Shown: piece after piece, positions 8,708 to 17,074 of the stretch
How positions within the stretch are numbered: the first letter of the stretch is position 1
Layout: each line of letters starts with the position of its first letter
From: Pedobacter cryoconitis
Lineage (GTDB): Bacteria > Bacteroidota > Bacteroidia > Sphingobacteriales > Sphingobacteriaceae
Assembly (NCBI RefSeq): GCF_014207135.1
Contig: NZ_JACHCC010000003.1
Span: 220,608-284,607 of the forward strand
DNA length: 64,000 nucleotides
Direction: 5' to 3'
Translations under genes and position numbers: made by a program
The notes under the pieces: model-generated
Databases searched by the model: none
What the model was told of the DNA's origin: nothing
What the model saw: only the letters and a program-made list of their open reading frames with translations

Positions 8708-9874
8708 ATGAACAGATTTAAAAGATTTTTATCATTAACCGGACGCGAATTCAGATTGTTTAAAAACAATCCGATCATGGTGATGCTGTTTATAGGCGGC
8801 CCGGTTTTATATGGGATTATATTTGGGGCGATGTACCAGAAGGGGAAGTTTACAGATTTACCTGTTATGGTAGTCGATAAGGATAATTCGCCGATGAGTG
8901 CCAGGTTTATAGACATGCTCGATGATATGGATGTACTGAAAGTGGTAGCTGTCAGGCATGAGAGTATAGAAATGCGTACGGTATTAATGAACGATAAAGC
9001 GATGGCTGCTGTAATTATACCAGAAGGTTTTGAGGCGGATATTTTACAGAACAGACACCCTGAAATCAATGCTTATGTCAATAATGCCAATCTGATGACC
9101 TCAAGTTATGTCAGCCGTGCTCTACTTACTGCCGGAGGGACCTTAAACGCAGGGATTACAATAGGGGCAATGGAAAAAAAAGGCTTACCAGCAGCAGTAG
9201 CATCAAACCAGTATGAGGCATTCCATTCGAATATCTTCCGGCTGTATAATCCGGCTTCCAATTATATGATTTATTCATGGCCTTCTTATCTGGCTATTAT
9301 ATTGCAGACAGTGACCATGGTAGTCATGGCTCTAAGTTTTACTTCGGAATATGAAGCCGGTACTTTTAAAGAGTTATGTCAGCAAAGTAAATCAGTCTCC
9401 ATGATGATGGCTATAAAGGCCATTCCTTACTGGATTATTTCTATAGGTCTGGCTGGTATTTTGGCCTGTTTTTATGTCTTTTTCAGAGAGCCGTTCCCAA
9501 AACATATCGGAGATGCAGCACTGATCTTCATGTTATTTATTGCCTCGGCTACATTCATGGGAATGGTTTCAAGTATTATATTTAAAACCCAGTTGAGAGC
9601 TGTACAGTTCCTGATGGTATTATCCATGACAGTTTATATTGTTTCAGGTTACAGCTGGCCTTTTGATCAGACCGGATGGGCGGCCAGGTTATTTGCCTAT
9701 ATTTTTCCAATGATGCCTTTTGTAAATGGCTACAGGATACTGCTTCTTCAAAGCGGTACACTGGGCGATATTACTGATTATACAACTATACAGTGCATTC
9801 AGCTTGCGGTTTATCTTTTACTGGCTTTCCTGCTCTTAAAAGTCAAGACGTGGAAAGAAATGAAAACCAGTTAA
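8708..9874 (+). CDS. ABC-2 type transporter permease (second of pair)
   Basis: A 388-residue paralogue of the preceding permease, starting 5 bp after it. Shared landmarks include VVDKDNSPMSARFIDMLDDM against VVDKDNTSMSNKLIDMLSGH, IIPEGFEADIL against VIPERFESDIL, a FRLYNPASNYM against FQLYNPGQSYL stretch, and VSGYSWPFDQ against VSGFTWPADQ. One helix near the N terminus and five or six in the C-terminal half are evident. This is an ancient tandem duplication. Together with the TolC and HlyD-like proteins it forms an exporter, probably for a drug or lipid-like compound; the ATPase must come from elsewhere or be absent. Confidence 0.88.
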   Translation: MNRFKRFLSLTGREFRLFKNNPIMVMLFIGGPVLYGIIFGAMYQKGKFTDLPVMVVDKDNSPMSARFIDMLDDMDVLKVVAVRHESIEMRTVLMNDKAMAAVIIPEGFEADILQNRHPEINAYVNNANLMTSSYVSRALLTAGGTLNAGITIGAMEKKGLPAAVASNQYEAFHSNIFRLYNPASNYMIYSWPSYLAIILQTVTMVVMALSFTSEYEAGTFKELCQQSKSVSMMMAIKAIPYWIISIGLAGILACFYVFFREPFPKHIGDAALIFMLFIASATFMGMVSSIIFKTQLRAVQFLMVLSMTVYIVSGYSWPFDQTGWAARLFAYIFPMMPFVNGYRILLLQSGTLGDITDYTTIQCIQLAVYLLLAFLLLKVKTWKEMKTS

Positions 9875-9911
9875 AGCAATGTCAATTTCTGGCTAAAACT
9901 TATCCTTTCAG

Positions 9912-9941
9912 TTGTAATTCCTGGTTAAATCTATAGTTTTG
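9912..9941 (+). promoter_or_regulatory. Promoter of the acetyltransferase-arginase unit
   Basis: TTG at 9912-9914 and TAGTTTTG at 9934-9941, separated by 19 bp, form a textbook Bacteroidota -33/-7 promoter. It lies 22 bp before the ATG at 9964, showing that the downstream pair is transcribed independently of the efflux operon. Confidence 0.6.
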
Positions 9942-9963
9942 CCAGCATTAATTAAGAGATGAT

Positions 9964-10587
9964 ATGAAGCAGAAAGTCGATCTGGAAACCTGGGTACGCA
10001 AAGAACATTTCAACCTGTTCAGTACATTTGATGAACCCTATTACGGTGTAACGGTAAATATCGATTGTACCAAAGCTTATCGTTATGTCAAAGAAAAAGG
10101 CATGTCATTTTTTCTCTACTCCCTGTATCAGTCTTTAGCTGCAGCCCAGGTTACTGAGGCTTTCAGATACCGGATTGAAGACGGTGAAGTTTTTATTTAT
10201 GACCAGATTGATGCAGGTTCAACCATAGGCAGAAGTAATGGCACGTTTGGTTTTGTTCATTTGTTGTATGCAGCAGATTTAACCTCATTTATGAAGAATG
10301 CTTCCAGAGAGGTTGAACAGGTTAAAAATGCCGATACGCTGGTACGTAGCCCGGCGAACAATGTAATTCGTTTTTCATCATTGCCATGGATCAATTTTAC
10401 ATCTATTTCACATGCCGGAAATTCTTTATTTAAAGATACCTGCCCAAAAATTTCTTTTGGGAAAATGACAGAAAATAATGGCCGCAGAACTATGCCGATG
10501 TCTGTTCATGTCCATCATGCGCTGGTGGATGGATTGCATGTCGGACAGTTTATTGATTGTTTCCAGGCACTGATGGATCAGCATTAA
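9964..10587 (+). CDS. Chloramphenicol acetyltransferase-like enzyme (CatA type)
   Basis: A 207-residue homotrimeric-type acetyltransferase, close to the usual 210-220. The active-site motif HHALVDGLHVGQF (residues 184-196) matches the HHAVCDGFH signature, with His185 and Asp189 as catalytic and structural residues; VTVNIDCTKAYRYVKEKGMS and NFTSISHAG are also family-typical. CatA-type enzymes O-acetylate chloramphenicol with acetyl-CoA, but chromosomal Bacteroidota members are often untested and may act on other alcohols. It has its own promoter and is followed 12 bp later by an arginase-family gene. There is no transposon or integron nearby, so acquired resistance is not indicated. Confidence 0.85.
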   Translation: MKQKVDLETWVRKEHFNLFSTFDEPYYGVTVNIDCTKAYRYVKEKGMSFFLYSLYQSLAAAQVTEAFRYRIEDGEVFIYDQIDAGSTIGRSNGTFGFVHLLYAADLTSFMKNASREVEQVKNADTLVRSPANNVIRFSSLPWINFTSISHAGNSLFKDTCPKISFGKMTENNGRRTMPMSVHVHHALVDGLHVGQFIDCFQALMDQH

Positions 10588-10599
10588 TTTTTAAGACGG

Positions 10600-11502
10600 A
10601 TGAGCAGTAAAAAGGTCAACCTGTTTGAGTTTCCAACTAATCTGGGTTTGAAAAAGAAAGATACTGAAATTGAGCCAGGGGTCAAATTACTGCCCGGATG
10701 GCTTAAAAAGCACCATTTTCATGAACTGGTCAAACCACTTCAGACTTTTTCGCTAACCCCACCTGCTTATACCCTGGAAATGGATGAATTATCAGGTGTC
10801 AGAAATGCGGATAAAATTATCCGGTACGCCTGTTCACAGTCTGAAATTCTGCTTCCTCATTTCAAACCAGATACTTTTAATATCATTATCGGAGGTGATT
10901 GCAGTATTCTGATTGGGACAACAATGGCATTAAAGAAAAATGGTGATTATGGTTTGTTCTTTCTGGATGGACATACAGACTTTGTTTTACCCGAGTTCTC
11001 TTCAACCGGTGGAGCAGCCGGAATGGACTTAGCTATTGTAACAGGAAACGGACACGAAAAACTCACCAATATTGAGCAGTTAAAACCCTATCTGAAAGAA
11101 GAAAATATCTGGTGCGTGGGAAACAGAGAGTACGATGAGGCTTATGAAAAACCAATTATAGATTCTGCTGTCAATTATTTTGATTTAAACAGGCTTAGAG
11201 AAACTGGTTTGACCAATTGTGTCCGGCAGTTTCTGCAAATGATTGACAATAATAGGCTGGATGGCTTTTTTATCCATCTGGACCTCGATGTGCTGAATGA
11301 TGAAATTATGCCTGCCGTAGATTGTAGACAAGAGGATGGGTTGAATTATGCCGAATTAACCATTATACTGGAATTACTAATCAGTAGTCCTAAGGCTGCG
11401 GGTATTGAAATCACTATTCTTGATCCGAATCTTGACCAAACTGGTAAATATACAACTGATTTTGTTACTCATCTAACCAGTATCCTGGAAAGATCCCTGT
11501 AG
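10600..11502 (+). CDS. Arginase/ureohydrolase family protein
   Basis: A 300-residue ureohydrolase-fold protein. Metal-site motifs are IIIGGDCSILIG (about 96-106), FLDGHTDFV (about 121-129) and HLDLDV. Compared with canonical arginase, the two Asp-x-His-x-x-x-Asp type ligands and the Asp-x-Asp pair are kept, but the His of GGDHS is Cys here and the Asn of DAHxDxN is Val. These changes occur in some arginase-like proteins, so substrate (arginine, agmatine, formiminoglutamate or another guanidino compound) cannot be assigned. It is co-transcribed with the CatA-like gene 12 bp upstream. Confidence 0.8.
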   Translation: MSSKKVNLFEFPTNLGLKKKDTEIEPGVKLLPGWLKKHHFHELVKPLQTFSLTPPAYTLEMDELSGVRNADKIIRYACSQSEILLPHFKPDTFNIIIGGDCSILIGTTMALKKNGDYGLFFLDGHTDFVLPEFSSTGGAAGMDLAIVTGNGHEKLTNIEQLKPYLKEENIWCVGNREYDEAYEKPIIDSAVNYFDLNRLRETGLTNCVRQFLQMIDNNRLDGFFIHLDLDVLNDEIMPAVDCRQEDGLNYAELTIILELLISSPKAAGIEITILDPNLDQTGKYTTDFVTHLTSILERSL

Positions 11503-11569
11503 TATTCGGGTACTGTTCGGGTCGTAGTGCAGTCAGGTTCTGGACTGGCCCATTTGCGAATTATTCCTG

Positions 11570-11620
11570 GTCTATGGCAAGTCCGTGTTTTTCGTCGAAA
11601 TACATGGACTTGCCATAGAC
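11570..11620. repeat. 15-bp perfect inverted repeat with structured loop
   Basis: GTCTATGGCAAGTCC at 11570-11584 pairs exactly with its reverse complement at 11606-11620. The 21-bp loop contains a further small palindrome, TTTCG-T-CGAAA. There is no T-run, so a simple terminator is unlikely. It could be a remnant of a small mobile element, a palindromic repeat family member or a large operator. Confidence 0.7.
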
Positions 11621-11728
11621 TAAGACCATGCCAGCTAAGGACGTATCATAACGCGAACCACAAGTTGATACGAACGGTTATACTATACCAAATTAATTAT
11701 AGAAAAAAAATGAAATACCTGTAGGCAA

Positions 11729-11755
11729 TTGTCTCATTATTAGGGTCTATACTTC
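11729..11755 (+). promoter_or_regulatory. Weak candidate promoter for the GH18 gene
   Basis: TTG at 11729-11731 and TATACTTC at 11748-11755, which matches six of eight TAnnTTTG positions counting the two free ones, with 16 bp between them. It lies about 110 bp before the ATG at 11867. Confidence 0.25.
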
Positions 11756-11866
11756 TATAACCAAATATTTAAACCAAACTTATGAAACATCATTACACCT
11801 GATCAGGTGAATCGCCCTGCATCTTGACCTACTGAAAAACAAAACCTAAACCAAAAACCAGAATTT

Positions 11867-13483
11867 ATGAAAAAACTATCCCTTATCGGAGCGGTCGTAC
11901 TGATCGTTACTCTATTTCTCTATGCCTGTAAAAAAGAGCAGAAAGAATCACAAAACACACTTAATAACACTAAAAATCTCTCGGCAACCAAAACTTCCGG
12001 TGCTACGGGTTTGCTAGGCACACCTTTTACTACCGCTTATGTAGAGGTGAACAGCAACAATTTTGTAAATCCAGGTTGTTATACCTATGGTACAGCTTCA
12101 ACACAGTTATTTGGTGTTTCTGTTATTTTTGCTGCGAACATTAACTCTACCAATGGCGTGCCGACTTTATCCTTTAACCCACAGGTACAGGATGTATTGT
12201 CGTCAGGAAAAGTAGCTTATCTGCAATCTTTAGGTATAAAAGTAGTATTAGACGTTCTTGGAAATCACCAGAATGCCGGATGGGGTTGTTTTACCAGTTA
12301 TGCTGATGCTGATGCGTTTGCTGTTCAGTGTGCCAATGCGGTACAGCAATATGGCCTGGACGGGATAGATATAGACGATGAATATTCTACCTGTACTTCC
12401 AATGATGGTTCACTGGTATTAGCTGCGGCAGCTTTGAGAGCAAGACTAGGCAGCTCTAAATTAATTACCATGGCCGCGTTTAACCAGGCGAACTACTTCT
12501 CGTCGGTTTATAACGGACAGAAACTCGGCGACATCCTCGACTATGTATTTGAACAATCTTATTTCTCGACAGACTACGCAGGCAGATTACAACCTTACAT
12601 TAATGCGGGTGTATCTGTCAGCAAATTAGGATTGGGAACAGACCTTGGGAATAATGATCAGGCAGCAGTTGCTACCTATGTGAAGAATAATGGACTGGCG
12701 AGTGCAATGGTTTACAATGTAGCCAACAACTCGCAGGCTAAATTATCTTCCATATCGACTGTCTTATATAGTTCGCCGACAACGGTGAAATCAAATTGTA
12801 TAGATGGGGGAGGTTCAACAGCAGCTAACCAGTCATTAGGTTTTGACGGGGGATCAAAGTATCTGAACACCAATTCTTTTAATCTTTCTGGTACAGGATT
12901 GACCTATGAAGGATGGATAAAACCAACCGCATTTAAATCGGCTTTTCCAAATATTTCTACAGTGATGGGTATAGAGGTAAGTGATACCAATGTCGCTTTA
13001 TTACGTTTGGGTGATGCAGGTCTGGCCAATAATAAATTACAGTTTGTACTGAATACGGGGGGGACTACGCCTAATAAACTAAATGGCGTAACCGCTTTAA
13101 ATGCTAATACCTGGTATCATGTAGCTGCTACTTATGACGGGACGAGTATGAAAATTTACATTAATGGTGTTTTGGATGCCAGTATGAGTGCTTCAGGGAC
13201 CATATCAGCAAACGGAACTTTACAAATGTCCAGAAGTTATGATGCAAACCGCGGTTTTGCAGGTCAGTTTGATGAATTAAGGGTTTGGAAAGTTGCACAG
13301 CCACAAACAGCTATTCAGGCTAATAAATGCAGTGTAAGTGCATCCAGTGCCAGTCTGGAAGCTTACTGGAAATTTAATGAAGGATCTGGTACGACTACCG
13401 CTGATGCTACCGGACACGGACATACAGCTGCTTTAACCAATATGAGCAGTACCGACTGGATGACCAGTGTACCTTGTCCGTAG
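11867..13483 (+). CDS. GH18 endo-beta-N-acetylglucosaminidase-like lipoprotein with LamG domain
   Basis: A 538-residue surface or periplasmic lipoprotein: signal with lipobox LFLYAC, Cys21. Residues about 50-300 form a GH18 barrel of the Endo H/Endo F1 type, with the catalytic line YGLDGIDIDDEYS giving Asp165, Asp168, Asp170 and Glu172 (DxxDxDxE, Glu172 the acid/base). Such enzymes cut between the two core GlcNAc residues of N-glycans. Residues about 320-535 are a LamG-like jelly-roll (LTYEGWIKPT, WYHVAATYDGTSMKIYINGV, GQFDELRVWKVA, LEAYWKFNEGSG), likely a glycan-binding module. It stands alone, ended by a strong terminator. Confidence 0.9.
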   Translation: MKKLSLIGAVVLIVTLFLYACKKEQKESQNTLNNTKNLSATKTSGATGLLGTPFTTAYVEVNSNNFVNPGCYTYGTASTQLFGVSVIFAANINSTNGVPTLSFNPQVQDVLSSGKVAYLQSLGIKVVLDVLGNHQNAGWGCFTSYADADAFAVQCANAVQQYGLDGIDIDDEYSTCTSNDGSLVLAAAALRARLGSSKLITMAAFNQANYFSSVYNGQKLGDILDYVFEQSYFSTDYAGRLQPYINAGVSVSKLGLGTDLGNNDQAAVATYVKNNGLASAMVYNVANNSQAKLSSISTVLYSSPTTVKSNCIDGGGSTAANQSLGFDGGSKYLNTNSFNLSGTGLTYEGWIKPTAFKSAFPNISTVMGIEVSDTNVALLRLGDAGLANNKLQFVLNTGGTTPNKLNGVTALNANTWYHVAATYDGTSMKIYINGVLDASMSASGTISANGTLQMSRSYDANRGFAGQFDELRVWKVAQPQTAIQANKCSVSASSASLEAYWKFNEGSGTTTADATGHGHTAALTNMSSTDWMTSVPCP

Positions 13484-13504
13484 GTAAATTATTGGATATA
13501 AAAA

Positions 13505-13541
13505 AGGGGCACGGGCTTTAATTTCTTAAGCCCGGCCCCTC
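13505..13541. terminator. Bidirectional terminator between convergent genes
   Basis: GGGG-ca-CGGGCTT pairs with AAGCCCG-g-CCCC across a short loop, with an A-run on the left and TCTAAAA on the right. It sits between the GH18 gene and the end of the tricorn-type protease gene and can serve both. Confidence 0.8.
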
Positions 13542-13552
13542 TAAAACACACC

Positions 13553-16500
13553 CTATTTTATTTCTTTCAGCATTTCTTTAACTGCTGTTTCTATTTGAGT
13601 ATCAGTGCCGTTCAGATAAGATTCATAAGGAACCTGAACTTTAATGTCGGGTTCAACCTGCAGGTTTTCTGTAGGTCTGTTTTCTTTACCGATAGTGGCT
13701 ACCATTGGAATTCCGAAGATTAAAGTCGGGTCAATCTGCGCTTCCCACCAGACAGCCGTACCGGTTCCGGCCACAGGCATACCAATCAGTTTACCTACAC
13801 GATTCTGTTTGTAGATATAAGGGAAAATATAGGCATCACTATAATTACTCTCATTCATGACCACACAACTTGGTTTTTGCCAGCGGTTTGAAGGTTCTGC
13901 ATCAGCCAGGCGATTTCCTTGTGGTGCAAATTCAAGATATTTAGTGCCAGTAAGAAAGGTATTCAGGTCATCATGCAGCCAGCCGCCACCATTAAACCTG
14001 GTATCTACAATCAATGCTTTTTTATCCGCATTTTTGCCCATTACGACATCATAAACTTCTCTGAAACTACCATCATTCATACCCTGTACATGGACATATC
14101 CTACTTTGCCTCCACTTAAACGATCTACCATTTCGGCCATTCTTTTAGTCCATCTTTTGTACATCAGGCCACTTTCTTCACCGTTGCTGATAGGCTTCAT
14201 CCTTTCCGTCCACCTGCTTTTGGTAGTCTCATTATAAAAAGTAAGCAGGACATTTTTACCCGTTTTCTGGTTTAAAAACTTCGCCCAGTCAGTCTCTGCT
14301 GTTAAAGGTTCATTGTCAATTTTTTCAAGGATATCTCCGGCTTTCACCTTGCTGGTTTTCTTGTCCAGCGGACCGCCGGCAATCACTTCAGTGATCTTTA
14401 GCCCATTGGAAGGCAGACTCTCATCGTATAACAGTCCCAGCGCTGCGGTTCTGTCTCCGTTAGGAATATTTGGATTGTATCTTCCACCAGTATGCGACGC
14501 ATTTAATTCTCCAAGCATTTCACTAAGTAATTCCTGGAAATCAAAATTATTATTAATGTAAGGCAGGAAACGGGCATATACACCTTTATAAAGATTCCAG
14601 TCTACACCTTCCATTTTAGGATCATAGAATTTTTCTCTTACCTGTCTCCAGGCATGTTCAAAAATGTAAGCTCTTTCGGCAGTAGCATCTATCGAAATAG
14701 ACCCGGCGATAGAAACCGGGCTTACTTTGCCACTTTCAGCCTCTACTTTAACCAAACGGCCTGAATTGCTGACAAAGATATTTTTGCCGTCTTTACTCAT
14801 TTCAATACCACTCGAACTGCCACCCAGTTTGGCCAGAATCTTTGTTTCATGCGTGCGCGTATCAGTTACCCAAAGGTCATATCCGTTTTCAAACGAAGTC
14901 AGGTAAAAAAGCTTGCTGGCATCTTCATTCAATACATAATCACTGATGGCGCTACTGTTGATCGTCAGTTTCAGCCTGCGGTTGTCAAGATTTTTAAAAT
15001 CAGGATCGAATTTTGCCTTAGTGGTATCTGCCTTGATTTTTGTCTTGTCTTTTTTAGTCCCAACACTATCTTTGGCTGCGACAGGTTTTTTTTCTTCTCC
15101 CTCTTTAAGAAGGTTGAAATCATCTTTGTTCAGGTTTGCTCTGTCATAAGCATCCTGATCAAAGAAAACAGCATAAACATCCAGGTCCGAATCTCCTGAA
15201 ACAGACATTGATTTGCGACCGTTTTTACTGCTTAACCAGGTCATCATTTTACCTTTCATTCCCCATTTATTACTGAATTCACTAAAACCACTGTTCACTG
15301 GATATAAGATCTGACCTGTTCCGTCAGCTTTAATCAATGCAGCATGTCTGGTGAACATATGCCCGTTCTGGTCATCTGCCACTATCCATTTACTGTCAGG
15401 GCTCCATTGGAAACCCCAGTCTCCGTCACTATAAGAGTAATTGTGTCCGGTGGGTAATAATGTCCTTGTCTTTTTTGAGGCTAGGTTGTATACTTTGAGT
15501 ACATTTCTGTTCTCTACATAGGCAATCTCTTTACCATCTGGTGAGTAGACGGGCTGAAATTCCTCGGCTGTAGTGTTAATCACAGGTTCTTCTGTAATTA
15601 CTGTTGCTGCGTAGAAATAACGTTCGTCTTTCTGCTGTACAGTACTTTTGTAAATATCCCAGCTTTGGTTACGTTCGGTCGCATAGATCAGACTTTTTCC
15701 ATCCGGTGACCAGGCCACGGATCTTTCCTGTGCGGGTGTATGTGTGATTTGTTTGGTTTGTCCGCTTTCAACAGCTGTCACAAAGACTTCGCCACGGTTA
15801 ACGAAAGCTATTTCCTTTCCGTTGGGGCTTAATGCAAATTCAGTCACGTTTCCGCTCACTGGCTCTGTTTTTACCAGATTGTCTCTTCCGTCATTCAGTA
15901 TACTGATGTTTACTTTCTGAGGGCTACCGTCTTCTTTCAACGTGTAAATCTCACCGTTCTGAGTAAAACATAAAGTGTTATCTGATGAACGGCTCAGGTG
16001 ACGTACCGGATTTTCTTTGAAGTTAGTTAGTTGTTTTGCAGTACCCGGAGAACCGGCAGGCATTTTAAACAAATTCTGGTTTCCTGCCTGTTCACTCAGA
16101 TAATATACTGTCTGATCGTCTTTACTATAAACCGGTTCGCGGTCTTCTCCCTCAAAACTGGTTAGTTTGGTGTAAGTATTATTTTTCAGGTCCATCGTCC
16201 AGATGTCTCTGGTCACTGATGAAGTATGATGTTTACGCCAGGTATCTTCATAACCTTTGCGGTCTTCAAATACCAGGTGACTACCATCCTGATCGTAATG
16301 CGCTTTTTCCATACCTGCGGCACTGATCAGTACCGATTTTCCGCCAGTAACTTTAACGCTGTAGACATTCTGAAAAACAAACGGCATGGCAAAACGTGCA
16401 TTTTTTGCAGTGGAATTACGCGAGCTGCCAAAAATTACGGATTTACCGTCGGGAGAAAAATCATAAGGATAGTCATTTGCGCTGTTGTAGGTTAAGCGGG

Positions 16501-16801
16501 TAGGGGTTCCACCAGTAGAAGGCATGACGAAAACATCAAAATTTCCATAGCGATTGCTGGCAAAAGCAATATTTTTACCATCACGGCTCCAGACAGGCAT
16601 CATGTCCTGGGCTTCATTTAAGGTTAGTGGGACAGCTTGTCCACCAGCTGCACTGACCAGATAAATATCACCCTTATAGCCAAAGGCGATGTTTTTCCCA
16701 TCCGGGGATATAGCTGGATACCGGAGCCACAAAGGGTTAGTCTGTGCCATTCCGTATCCGGTAGAAAAGCACAGCAATAGTGCTGTAACTATTTTTTTCA
16801 T
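13553..16801 (-). CDS. Tricorn protease-like S41 peptidase with beta-propeller
   Basis: A 1082-residue secreted or periplasmic protease. A signal peptide ends near GYGMAQ. Residues about 25-340 carry WD40-like PD40 repeats (YPAISPDGKNIAF, PVWSRDGKNIAFAS, YDFSPDGKSVIFGS), with a second propeller at about 340-700. The C1/PDZ segment follows (about 780-880: LKITEVIAGGPLDKK), then the S41 core (VGYVHVQGMNDGS, DTRFNGGGWLHDDL). The nucleophile should be Ser988 in NYSDAYIF. Archaeal tricorn degrades peptides released by the proteasome; bacterial forms probably clear exported peptides. A Lys/Asp-rich insert near residue 570-610 is a variable linker. Confidence 0.92.
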   Translation of the reverse strand: MKKIVTALLLCFSTGYGMAQTNPLWLRYPAISPDGKNIAFGYKGDIYLVSAAGGQAVPLTLNEAQDMMPVWSRDGKNIAFASNRYGNFDVFVMPSTGGTPTRLTYNSANDYPYDFSPDGKSVIFGSSRNSTAKNARFAMPFVFQNVYSVKVTGGKSVLISAAGMEKAHYDQDGSHLVFEDRKGYEDTWRKHHTSSVTRDIWTMDLKNNTYTKLTSFEGEDREPVYSKDDQTVYYLSEQAGNQNLFKMPAGSPGTAKQLTNFKENPVRHLSRSSDNTLCFTQNGEIYTLKEDGSPQKVNISILNDGRDNLVKTEPVSGNVTEFALSPNGKEIAFVNRGEVFVTAVESGQTKQITHTPAQERSVAWSPDGKSLIYATERNQSWDIYKSTVQQKDERYFYAATVITEEPVINTTAEEFQPVYSPDGKEIAYVENRNVLKVYNLASKKTRTLLPTGHNYSYSDGDWGFQWSPDSKWIVADDQNGHMFTRHAALIKADGTGQILYPVNSGFSEFSNKWGMKGKMMTWLSSKNGRKSMSVSGDSDLDVYAVFFDQDAYDRANLNKDDFNLLKEGEEKKPVAAKDSVGTKKDKTKIKADTTKAKFDPDFKNLDNRRLKLTINSSAISDYVLNEDASKLFYLTSFENGYDLWVTDTRTHETKILAKLGGSSSGIEMSKDGKNIFVSNSGRLVKVEAESGKVSPVSIAGSISIDATAERAYIFEHAWRQVREKFYDPKMEGVDWNLYKGVYARFLPYINNNFDFQELLSEMLGELNASHTGGRYNPNIPNGDRTAALGLLYDESLPSNGLKITEVIAGGPLDKKTSKVKAGDILEKIDNEPLTAETDWAKFLNQKTGKNVLLTFYNETTKSRWTERMKPISNGEESGLMYKRWTKRMAEMVDRLSGGKVGYVHVQGMNDGSFREVYDVVMGKNADKKALIVDTRFNGGGWLHDDLNTFLTGTKYLEFAPQGNRLADAEPSNRWQKPSCVVMNESNYSDAYIFPYIYKQNRVGKLIGMPVAGTGTAVWWEAQIDPTLIFGIPMVATIGKENRPTENLQVEPDIKVQVPYESYLNGTDTQIETAVKEMLKEIK

Positions 16802-17023
16802 ATTATGTTAGGATTTAGTATTTGATGCAACTGAGGTGCAATAAATATAGATGTATTTGACTCCATTTTAATCATGTTTCAAAGATTTTACTATAATTAC
16901 AGACCTTTAAATTGTTTTGACTAAATAAAAGAAGGTTTGTTACTGATGATTTGCTAAGAAGCTGAAAAATGGATCAGATTGATCCTATGCTGTAACACGA
17001 TTGAACAGTGGCGGGAAGTATAA

Positions 17024-17057
17024 ACCTATTCCCGGATTTTTATACCCGGAAATAGGT
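17024..17057 (-). terminator. Hairpin downstream of the Prc protease gene
   Basis: ACCTATTCCCGG at 17024-17035 pairs with CCGGAAATAGGT at 17046-17057 with one mismatch. On the minus strand it follows the stop of the Prc-type gene by 18 bp. The following T-tract is weak (TTATACTT), so termination is only probable. Confidence 0.5.
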
Positions 17058-17074
17058 CTTTTGATGTTTGTTAA

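Larger units (their letters stand above)
11503..11866. other. Intergenic stretch with a large palindrome
   Basis: This 364-bp stretch holds no convincing gene. It contains two copies of TTCGGGT near 11508 and 11516, the palindrome at 11570-11620 and a weak promoter near 11729-11755. A 65-codon open frame at 11527-11724 runs straight through the palindrome and resembles no protein I know. Confidence 0.6.

Noticed and set aside
9964..10587. CatA-like gene as an acquired resistance cassette
   Set aside because: There is no transposase, integron site or change in base use around it, and it has a native-type promoter.
11527..11724. Open frame of 65 codons after the arginase-like gene
   Set aside because: It runs through the perfect palindrome, has no recognisable domain and its composition (many Arg, His, Trp) is unlike the neighbours.
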